DNA of 8,814 nt from Anaerolineales bacterium. Lineage in GTDB: Bacteria; Chloroflexota; Anaerolineae; Anaerolineales; Villigracilaceae. Location of the stretch: assembly GCA_016928525.1 (NCBI GenBank), contig JAFGKO010000396.1:1-8814 (forward strand), given 5' to 3'. Each line of letters starts with the position of its first letter. The stretch's first letter is position 1. The position numbers and the translations under genes were made by a program. This document shows, in pieces, positions 1-6,695 of this stretch. The notes beneath the pieces are model-generated. The model saw only the letters and a list, made by a program, of their open reading frames with translations. It made no database searches and was not told the DNA's origin.

Positions 1-1
1 G

Positions 2-619
2 ATACCGGAGGAGTGGGAATATCTTACTGCTAATGATTTGTGCGATGAAATATGCGTGGGGATTGTGATCAAGCCTGCTCAATATTATGTGGATTCGGGT
101 ATTCCAACTTTACGGTCAGCTAATATTAGGGAGGCAAGTATTACAACTACAGATTTGGTTTACATTAGTGAAAACTCGAATAAACTTCTATCGAAAAGTA
201 AGCTGCAGCAAGGTTATGTTGTAAGTGTAAGAACAGGATACCCTGGTACCTCTGCTGTTGTTCCTAAGGCATTTGATGGAGCAAATTGTGTGGATTTGGT
301 GATCTCGAAGCCGGGGTCAGAGATATTGCCAGAATATCTTGCAACATGGATAAATTCTCCATTTGGAAAAGATCAAGTGTTACAAAATCAAGGAGGATTA
401 GCTCAACAGCATTTCAATGTAAGTGAAATGAAGAAACTTCTTGTCCTCAAGCCAAAAATTGAAGAACAAAAAAGAATATTGGAAGTTTTGCTAACTCACA
501 ATGCATTGGTAGCTCAAGAAAATATACGCTTGACAAAATTACAAAGAACCAAGACCGGTCTGATGCAAGACCTGCTCACAGGCAAAGTCTCGGTTGAGCC
601 GCTTTTGAATGATGATTGA
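2..619 (+). CDS. hsdS: Type I restriction-modification specificity subunit HsdS, C-terminal part (cut by window edge)
   Basis: HsdS is the DNA-recognition subunit of a type I R-M complex: its target recognition domains (TRDs) read the two half-sites and its helices bind HsdM. The frame is open from base 2, so the gene enters from the left; the TTG at 38 is not its start. About 205 residues are visible, roughly half the usual 400-450. They begin with PEEWEYL, typical of the start of a TRD, followed by a GIPTLRSANI segment, GYVVSVRTGYPGTSAVVP (the usual 'GD-hydrophobic-G-x-x-G' strand pair), a FNVSEMKKLLV segment and IEEQKRI, the usual 'P-x-x-EQ-x-x-I' lead into the distal helix. The tail, KTGLMQDLLTGKVSV, is a near-canonical HsdS C-terminus. 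This is therefore the second TRD plus the distal conserved helix. The stop is 14 bp before the next gene, so the two are probably co-transcribed. It is notably AT-rich compared with hsdR. Confidence 0.93.
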   Translation: MPEEWEYLTANDLCDEICVGIVIKPAQYYVDSGIPTLRSANIREASITTTDLVYISENSNKLLSKSKLQQGYVVSVRTGYPGTSAVVPKAFDGANCVDLVISKPGSEILPEYLATWINSPFGKDQVLQNQGGLAQQHFNVSEMKKLLVLKPKIEEQKRILEVLLTHNALVAQENIRLTKLQRTKTGLMQDLLTGKVSVEPLLNDD

Positions 620-633
620 GGAGATAGATTATC

Positions 634-2382
634 ATGGCAAATGAAATTGAAAGCAACAAAATATTCATTCGCGAGGTTCTCTCTTGGTGGTTCCGAGTGC
701 CGGATTACCAGCGCCCTTATGTTTGGGGACCTGACCAGGTGAATGATCTTTTGGATGATGTATACCAGTGGCAGCTTTCCCGGCCAGATAGTGAATATTT
801 TTTGGGGTCGATAGTTCTCCAAAAGCGTCTAAACAACGGAATTTGTGAGTACGATCTATTGGACGGGCAACAACGGTTATCCACTTGTTTAATGATCCAC
901 GCTGCAGGACGTGACCTGACTCAAAATCCTCTACTCAAGGATAGCTGTCGAAAGACTGTTTTTCAGGAAGCCAATCAGTTTGACAATATCCCAGAACGCC
1001 TTCGTATTGTTTATGATATTCGCGATGAAGTACGCCAATTTATAGATCAATTCATTGGTTTAGATGGCGGTACAAATGACATCGAAGGTCTTAATGAAGC
1101 TGTGAATTTGCCAGACCTTTCTATTCATAACATGGCTAGAGCAATTTTGGAGATCCGCAATTTCTTCCAACGAGATGAAGAAACACCCGATTTAGAGGCA
1201 TTCTTTACTTTTTTCCGCAATAAGGTCTTGCTGGTTTATGTATCTTCGCCCAATTTGGAAGACGCATTTCGAATGTTTACCGTGCTCAACGATCGCGGCA
1301 TGAAATTGCGCGGCAGCGATATTTTGAAAACTTTAAACTTACGGGCTTTGCGCGAAGAAAGCGTTGCTGATGAAGAGCGACAGCGGTGGGCAAAAATGTG
1401 GGAGGATTTGGAAGGAGAATTGGGCGACGACTTTGATGTATTTCTATCGCACTTGCGTGCAGTATTGGTAAAGGATAAAGCACGTATGAGCTTACTCCAA
1501 GAGTTTGAGGACAATATATATGAGCCGAAAGTCTTCGATCGTCAACTGAAGAAACGAATCGCAAGCTCTCCATTGCTCAAACCAGGACGCGATACATTCC
1601 AATTTGTTGAACGCTTTTACAAACATTATCAACAAATTGTCAGCAGTAACAATTACCAGCTTAATAATTCCTGGCAGTTTGACAACCTGATAACATTGCT
1701 CAATGAAACTAGTCCAGCGGATTTCTGGATACCGCCACTTTTACGCTATCGAGATGTATTTGGTGATCTACGTATTTTGGATTTCTTGCGCAAACTAGAA
1801 GCCAAATTCTGCGGTGATTGGGTTACGCGTCAAACCCCTACTGACCGAATAAACGCGATGAATAAAATCTCTGACGCTATTGACCAGGTAAACCATCAAG
1901 CAGATAGGAGCAAAGAACAAAAAATCGAGCACCTGCTCTCACAAAGCATTTTCAACTATGATAATACAAGATTCCGACAAACATTAGAAAAAGAGGACAT
2001 ATATAGCAGGCGCTTCGCCCGCTATTTGCTCTTCAAGCTCGATGTGCTATATGCCAGCCCGGATACCCGCTTGCAAGTGCCCTGGATGTCCGTTGAACAT
2101 ATCCTGCCACAACATCCCTATCCATCCAGTCAATGGTGCAAAGACTTCTCTACCACTGATCGTTTCACCTGGACCGACCGGATAGGCAACCTGGTACTGA
2201 TCAGCCGCCGAAAGAATAGCTCCCTGGGCAGGCTGGATTATAAAGACAAAAAGGAAAAGTACTTCAAGAACAACGTCGAAACTTTTCCCAACTCCGTGCG
2301 AGCGATGCAGAAAGATCGTTGGGATTTGGATACTTTGAAAAAACATCACCAGGAAGTTGTAGATTTACTTTGCCGGGTTTAA
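634..2382 (+). CDS. Fused DUF262-DUF1524 protein (GmrSD/SspE-like nuclease) embedded in the type I R-M operon
   Basis: This 582-residue protein has the domain order of the GmrSD type IV enzymes, SspE and BrxU. In those families the DUF262 half binds and hydrolyses NTP and the DUF1524 half is a His-Me-finger DNA nuclease. Visible DUF262 signatures are VPDYQRPYVW (22-31), FLGSIV (56-61), the DGQQR motif (77-81), and FTVLNDRG with SDILK (215-232). Visible DUF1524 signatures are VEHILPQ (487-493, candidate catalytic H489), RIGNLVLIS (516-524, N519) and KNSSLG (527-532, N528), followed by a lysine-rich K-D-K-K-E-K-Y stretch. All key residues appear intact and there is no frameshift. The ATG follows a GAGGAG Shine-Dalgarno at 618-623 that overlaps the hsdS stop. 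DUF262 genes of the rloF type are known between hsd genes in Campylobacter, which fits this position. Whether it senses modified DNA, non-methylated phage DNA or something else is not shown by the sequence. Confidence 0.9.
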   Translation: MANEIESNKIFIREVLSWWFRVPDYQRPYVWGPDQVNDLLDDVYQWQLSRPDSEYFLGSIVLQKRLNNGICEYDLLDGQQRLSTCLMIHAAGRDLTQNPLLKDSCRKTVFQEANQFDNIPERLRIVYDIRDEVRQFIDQFIGLDGGTNDIEGLNEAVNLPDLSIHNMARAILEIRNFFQRDEETPDLEAFFTFFRNKVLLVYVSSPNLEDAFRMFTVLNDRGMKLRGSDILKTLNLRALREESVADEERQRWAKMWEDLEGELGDDFDVFLSHLRAVLVKDKARMSLLQEFEDNIYEPKVFDRQLKKRIASSPLLKPGRDTFQFVERFYKHYQQIVSSNNYQLNNSWQFDNLITLLNETSPADFWIPPLLRYRDVFGDLRILDFLRKLEAKFCGDWVTRQTPTDRINAMNKISDAIDQVNHQADRSKEQKIEHLLSQSIFNYDNTRFRQTLEKEDIYSRRFARYLLFKLDVLYASPDTRLQVPWMSVEHILPQHPYPSSQWCKDFSTTDRFTWTDRIGNLVLISRRKNSSLGRLDYKDKKEKYFKNNVETFPNSVRAMQKDRWDLDTLKKHHQEVVDLLCRV

Positions 2383-2385
2383 TCC

Positions 2386-2393
2386 AGGGGTGA
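2386..2393 (+). promoter_or_regulatory. Shine-Dalgarno of hsdR
   Basis: AGGGGTGA lies in the 15-bp gap after the DUF262-gene stop and 4 bp before the hsdR ATG at 2398. It supports that start and suggests hsdR is translated by its own initiation rather than by coupling alone. No promoter-like sequence is evident in the gap. Confidence 0.6.
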
Positions 2394-2397
2394 ACAA

Positions 2398-5300
2398 ATG
2401 ATCGTCTCCAACGACAAGAGAAGAGACCAGCGTTTCAAGCTGGACGAAAAGACTCACGTCGAAGACCCCTTCCTGGACCAACTGAAAGCCCAGGGATGGG
2501 AGGTCCTGCGCTTGCAGCAGGTACAGGAGCCTGCCGAGAGTACCCGGGACAACTTCGGCCAGGTGGTCTTACAGCCGAAACTTGAAGAAGCCTTGAGGAA
2601 GATCAACCCCTTCCTGGAAGACGACCAGGTGCACGAAGTCGTACGCCGCATCACTACCTTCCCTTCCACGACCTTACTGGAAAACAACCAGTACGTGTTG
2701 AATCTGCTATTGGAGAACACAACGGTCGCCGAAAACCGCCAGGCGGGCGAACAAAGCCCCACTGTGCGCTACGTGGACTTCGAAAATGTCGCCAACAATT
2801 CCTTCCTCGCCATAAGCCAGTTCAAGCTGCGCATCCCCGGCACGGAGCACCACATCGTGCCCGATATTGTGCTGTTCCTGAACGGGTTGCCGGTGGTGGT
2901 GGTCGAGTGCAAGTCGCCCAGGGTCCAGGAGCCGATACCCGAGGCGATCGACCAACTGCTGCGCTACAGCCAGCAGCGCGGCGCCAGCGGCGAAGGGAAC
3001 CAGGAATTGTTCTACTACAACCAGTTCCAGGTGGCTACCTGCCGCAGCGAGGCCAAATTTGGCACCATCAGCACGCACATCGAAAAATACTGGTTCCGCT
3101 GGAGCGATCCTTACCCGCTGAACCTGGACGAGCTGCCCAGCCGGGGCACCTCGCCCAACAACCAGCAGCGCCTGGTCGCCGGGATGTTGACCAAGCGCAA
3201 CCTGCTGGACCTGATCCAGTGCTACACGATCTTTGCCCCGGACGACAAAGGCCACACGATCAAGATCGTGGCGCGCTACCAGCAGTTCCGAGCAGTCAAG
3301 TTGGCGATCAAACGGCTGCTGGAAGGGCGCAACGCGCGCCAACGCAGCGGCATCATCTGGCACACGCAAGGCTCGGGCAAATCGCTGACGATGGTGTTCA
3401 TGGTGCGCCAGATGCGGCAGATGGGTGGGTTCAACGACTGGAAGGTGGTGTTCGTCACCGACCGGACACAACTGCAAAAACAACTTTCAGAGACCGGCCA
3501 AGGCATCGGGCAAACGGTAAAAGTGGCCGAGTGGATCACCCCCAGAACGGGGAAGGACCAGGAAGGCAAAAGCCTGAAGGAACTGCTGGCGACGGACACG
3601 CCCGACATCGTGATGGCAATGATCCAGAAATTCCAGGAACAGGATCTGCACGAGATCTTCCCGAAACTCAACCCCAGCGCGAACATCCTGGTGATGATCG
3701 ACGAGGCGCACCGCTCGATCTACAAGCTGCTGGGCGCCAACCTGGACCGGGCGCTGCCCGGCTCCGCCCGCCTGGCCTACACCGGCACGCCGATCGACAA
3801 GACCGAACAAACCTTCGGGGATTATATCGACAAGTACACCATGCGCCAGTCGATCGCCGACGGCACCACGCTGGGGATTGTGTACGAAGGCCGCACCCAT
3901 AACGCCGAAGTCCCCGACAAAAAAGGTATGGATGTTCGCTTCGAGGATGTGTTTAGCGAATACAACCTGCTCGAACGTTTGCAAATCCTGGGCTACGGCT
4001 CGCGCGACGCCTACCTGGAAGCGGAGGACGTCATCCGCGAAAAAGCCAGGGATATGATCGACCACTATGTAGCCCATGTCTTCCCAGGAGGATTCAAAGC
4101 CCAGGTGGTCGCCACTTCGCGCGAAGCAGCCGTGCGCTATAAAACCCACCTGGATGCAGCCCTGGCGGAGAAAGTTGCTGGACTGGAACGACATAACCCC
4201 AATGGGATCAACTTAGAATCATTGCGCACCCTGGAAACGGCGGTAGTGATCTCTGGGATGCACAACGACAGACCCCACATGAGGCAATTCACGAACGAAA
4301 ACTATCACGAAACCAGCATCCGGCGCTTCAAGCTGCCCTTCGACGCCGAGGAGCGAGAGGGCGAGACGACCATCGATGGCAGGGTGGGGATCATTGTGGT
4401 AATGAATATGTTGATCACCGGTTTCGACGCCCCGATCGAGCAGGTGATGTACCTCGACCGGGTGATCATGGACCACAACCTGTTGCAGGCCATCGCCCGA
4501 GTCAACCGGGTGAGCGGCGAGCACAAGGAGAAAGGTTTTGTGATCGATTACGTGGGCATCGGGCATCATCTCAAGCGCGCCCTGGACGCCTACGCCGAAC
4601 GCGAGCAAGACGAGATACTCGAATCGATCGCGAGCCAGGATGAGCCGCTCAATGAACTGGCGCAAGCCCACCGTGAGGTCTGGTCACTGTTGGAAAAATA
4701 TGGACTGACGGATTTCTCCGACCCGGACGCTTTCTTCGATATATTCTACGATGAGGATACCCGCTTCGAATACATCCTGGCCTTCAATAAGCTCACCCGG
4801 GCCATGAACCTGGTCATGCCGCGCAAAGAGGCCCTGGATTATTGGGGGGATTACCAGAACTTCCTGGCGATCAACCACATGGCTTCCCGGCACTTGCAAG
4901 ACCAGCGGCTGAGCATGCGCGGCATCCCCGATAAACTGCGCGCCATCGCGGACGAGTTCTTGAAATCCAAGGGCATCAGCCAGCGGATCAAGCCAATATC
5001 CATCCTCAGCCCCGACTTTCAGAAAGACGTCAGCGAACGCAAGCGCAGCAAGACGCGCGCCGCAGCAGTGGAACACGCCATCCGGCATTACATCGACGTC
5101 AACATCGACGAAGACCCTGAGCTATTCGTGTCGTTTGCGGAAGAACTGGAGCGCATCCTGCAGGAGTTCAAGGATAACTGGGATAAAGTCTACGAAGAGT
5201 TGGAGAAGCTGCGCAGGAGGATCACGGCCAAGGAGCAGGAATATACCTACGGGTTGGATCGCAAGAGGCAGATGCCGATTTTCCGCATCTTCCGTGTGGA

Positions 5301-5571
5301 ACTCTTCAACAACCGCGAGTTGAGCGAAGATGAAATTTCCCAGAATGTCGACCTGACCCAGAATACCTTCAACTTGATCCAACGAGAGGTGCAGTTCGCC
5401 GGGTTCTGGCGCTCGATCCCAGCGCAAAACAGGCTGAAAGCGGAACTACAAGGCCTGCTGCTCTCCGAGCCTTATGCCAGTATCCAGAACATCTTCCCAA
5501 GGCGGCAAGAGATCATCACCCGCCTGATGGAATGGGCGCGCGAAAATCACGCCACGATACTGCGGGAGTAA
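2398..5571 (+). CDS. hsdR: Type I restriction enzyme HsdR, endonuclease and DNA translocase subunit
   Basis: HsdR translocates DNA with ATP and cleaves it away from the recognition site once assembled with HsdM and HsdS. The 1057 residues match the usual length of about 1000-1100. The N-terminal PD-(D/E)xK nuclease is seen as PDIVLFLNG (D156) followed by VVVECKSP (E170, K172). The SF2 motor follows: Walker A HTQGSGKS with K328 (322-329), the strand VVFVTDRTQL, Walker B DEAH (435-438) within VMIDEAHRS, motif III AYTGTP (about 460-465), ITGFDAP (673-679) and motif VI QAIARVNR (697-704). A long helical C-terminal region, rich in E, K and R around residue 900-960, is the usual assembly segment. 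All catalytic motifs are present, so the subunit should be active. It is clearly more GC-rich than the two genes before it. The downstream gene starts 4 bp after its stop, so they are probably translated together. Confidence 0.97.
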   Translation: MIVSNDKRRDQRFKLDEKTHVEDPFLDQLKAQGWEVLRLQQVQEPAESTRDNFGQVVLQPKLEEALRKINPFLEDDQVHEVVRRITTFPSTTLLENNQYVLNLLLENTTVAENRQAGEQSPTVRYVDFENVANNSFLAISQFKLRIPGTEHHIVPDIVLFLNGLPVVVVECKSPRVQEPIPEAIDQLLRYSQQRGASGEGNQELFYYNQFQVATCRSEAKFGTISTHIEKYWFRWSDPYPLNLDELPSRGTSPNNQQRLVAGMLTKRNLLDLIQCYTIFAPDDKGHTIKIVARYQQFRAVKLAIKRLLEGRNARQRSGIIWHTQGSGKSLTMVFMVRQMRQMGGFNDWKVVFVTDRTQLQKQLSETGQGIGQTVKVAEWITPRTGKDQEGKSLKELLATDTPDIVMAMIQKFQEQDLHEIFPKLNPSANILVMIDEAHRSIYKLLGANLDRALPGSARLAYTGTPIDKTEQTFGDYIDKYTMRQSIADGTTLGIVYEGRTHNAEVPDKKGMDVRFEDVFSEYNLLERLQILGYGSRDAYLEAEDVIREKARDMIDHYVAHVFPGGFKAQVVATSREAAVRYKTHLDAALAEKVAGLERHNPNGINLESLRTLETAVVISGMHNDRPHMRQFTNENYHETSIRRFKLPFDAEEREGETTIDGRVGIIVVMNMLITGFDAPIEQVMYLDRVIMDHNLLQAIARVNRVSGEHKEKGFVIDYVGIGHHLKRALDAYAEREQDEILESIASQDEPLNELAQAHREVWSLLEKYGLTDFSDPDAFFDIFYDEDTRFEYILAFNKLTRAMNLVMPRKEALDYWGDYQNFLAINHMASRHLQDQRLSMRGIPDKLRAIADEFLKSKGISQRIKPISILSPDFQKDVSERKRSKTRAAAVEHAIRHYIDVNIDEDPELFVSFAEELERILQEFKDNWDKVYEELEKLRRRITAKEQEYTYGLDRKRQMPIFRIFRVELFNNRELSEDEISQNVDLTQNTFNLIQREVQFAGFWRSIPAQNRLKAELQGLLLSEPYASIQNIFPRRQEIITRLMEWARENHATILRE

Positions 5572-5575
5572 CCCA

Positions 5576-6250
5576 ATGGAATGGGATTACAAAGTGATCT
5601 ACTCGGACCGCAAGACGCTCTCGCTGGTCGTGGAGCGAGACCGTTCCATTGTGGTGCGCGCCCCGAAGGGGACAAGCGAGCAGCAAATCCAGCAGGCGTT
5701 GGAAGCTAAAAAACTGTGGCTGTATAAAAAGTTGAACCATCCCCAAAAATACCCGGAAGATCCAGTTCACAAGGAATTCGTCACCGGAGAATCGCTGCTC
5801 TATCTAGGGCGCAATTATCGCCTGGAGATCAGCGATGAAGTTTTTCCTGGCGTACGCTTCCAGTCGCGCTTCTACATATCCAGAAAGCGACGATCCGAAG
5901 CAGGGCGGTTGCTGCGTGAATGGTATGTCGAGCGCGCCAGGGAAAAGCTGCCCCCCAGGATAGGTCGCTTCGCAGATGCGATGGGCGTCACGTACAACCA
6001 GATCCGGGTCTCGGATCTGAAATACCGCTGGGCTTCCTGCACACCGAAGAACAACTTGAATTTCAATTGGCGGATCATCAAAGCGCCGATGTCGGTGGTC
6101 GATTACCTGATTGTGCACGAACTGGCGCATGTGCTGCAAACAGGCCATTCGGATACGTTCTGGAATATTGTGGCAGTGCAGGTCCCTGATTACGAGCGGA
6201 GCAAGGAGTGGTTGCGCGATTACGGGCATTTGTTGGAAGAGGATTTTTAG
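5576..6250 (+). CDS. YgjP/DUF45-type zinc metallopeptidase (M48-like, SprT-related), R-M associated
   Basis: This is a predicted cytoplasmic zinc-dependent hydrolase of 224 residues with no signal peptide or membrane segment. The YgjP-like signature is complete: RWASCTPKNNLNFNWRIIKAP before the metal site, then VHELAHVLQTGHSDTFW, giving zinc ligands H181, H185 and H191 with catalytic E182. The N-terminal half (IVVRAPKGTS, then LYLGRNYRLEI) is the beta-rich part typical of the family, and the length is also typical at about 220-240. The ATG at 5576 is 4 bp past the hsdR stop. Its likely ribosome binding site GGGAG (5564-5568) lies inside the end of hsdR, so translation is probably coupled. Genes of this family are often found next to type I hsdR, but no substrate is established. 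Proteolytic control of HsdR is a speculation. It is very unlikely to be a different family. Confidence 0.9.
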   Translation: MEWDYKVIYSDRKTLSLVVERDRSIVVRAPKGTSEQQIQQALEAKKLWLYKKLNHPQKYPEDPVHKEFVTGESLLYLGRNYRLEISDEVFPGVRFQSRFYISRKRRSEAGRLLREWYVERAREKLPPRIGRFADAMGVTYNQIRVSDLKYRWASCTPKNNLNFNWRIIKAPMSVVDYLIVHELAHVLQTGHSDTFWNIVAVQVPDYERSKEWLRDYGHLLEEDF

Positions 6251-6290
6251 CCGCCTGACGTTCATGCGGTATTTCGATAGCTTGTTCACG

Positions 6291-6296
6291 AGGAGA
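6291..6296 (+). promoter_or_regulatory. Shine-Dalgarno that selects the ATG at 6302
   Basis: AGGAGA ends 5 bp before the ATG at 6302. A TTG directly upstream at 6299 would leave only 2 bp, so the ATG is the better start of the following small gene. Confidence 0.55.
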
Positions 6297-6301
6297 GATT
6301 G

Positions 6302-6655
6302 ATGGCAATCCACGAAGAGATCTATAAGCGTTTGATCGATGAAGCCCGGCGAGAAAGCACAATAACGTATCGCGAGGTTGCTGAAATCACCGGGTTGGAC
6401 CTGGAAAAACCGGATCATCGAAATCAACTGTCCTGGATACTGGGCGAAATCTCGACCTATGAACACGAGCAGGGCAGACCATTGCTCTCTGTCATTGTCG
6501 TTTTATCGGATATCCAGCAACCCAGCTATGGTTTTTATACCCTGGCTTGTGACCTTGGTCTGTATCATGGACATACAGACCTCGATGAGATGGAGTACTT
6601 TGCTAAAGAGCTAAAAAGAGTGCACGAGTTCTGGAGAAACCAGAGAATGGAATGA
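6302..6655 (+). CDS. Small unrecognised protein with a possible winged-helix segment
   Basis: This 117-residue protein is not assigned to a named family. It is hydrophilic, has no signal peptide or membrane helix, and carries an acidic-basic C-terminal helix (ELKRVHEFWRNQRME). Residues 21-50 (ITYREVAEITGL, a spacer, then LSWILGEIS) look like helix-turn-helix packing. They are followed by GRPLLSVIVVLSD (58-70) and SYGFYTLACDLGL, a strand-rich half. The order 'T-Y-x-x-V/I-A, helix, G-R-P-hydrophobic-strand, G-F' loosely recalls the winged-helix half of alkyltransferase-like proteins. I also associate it with small domains that accompany HNH or restriction-type proteins, but this is memory of a pattern and not a search result. 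The gene follows the metallopeptidase by 51 bp and has its own good ribosome binding site. It may belong to the operon as an accessory or DNA-binding factor. Confidence 0.75.
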   Translation: MAIHEEIYKRLIDEARRESTITYREVAEITGLDLEKPDHRNQLSWILGEISTYEHEQGRPLLSVIVVLSDIQQPSYGFYTLACDLGLYHGHTDLDEMEYFAKELKRVHEFWRNQRME

Positions 6656-6695
6656 ATGCGTCCATTTTGGATACATTATAGGGGAAAGGAGAGAG

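Noticed and set aside
38..40. TTG at 38 as a start for the HsdS fragment
   Set aside because: The same frame is open to base 2 and encodes the typical PEEWEYL TRD opening, so the gene simply continues from outside the window.
2907..3902. 331-codon open frame overlapping hsdR in another + frame
   Set aside because: It lies wholly within hsdR, is rich in A, G, P, Q and R as expected from an off-frame reading of GC-rich DNA, and shows no recognisable domain.
2707..4671. Long minus-strand open frames opposite hsdR (258, 235 and 150 codons)
   Set aside because: They are antisense shadows of the strongly supported hsdR, with no motifs or credible ribosome binding sites.
5804..6466. 220-codon minus-strand frame opposite the metallopeptidase
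   Set aside because: It runs antisense across the HExxH-encoding gene and into the next gene, and its composition shows no domain.
6651..6680. Possible promoter (TACATT/CATTAT) before the Kelch gene
   Set aside because: The -10-like hexamers match only 4 of 6 positions and no -35-like hexamer sits at the right distance.
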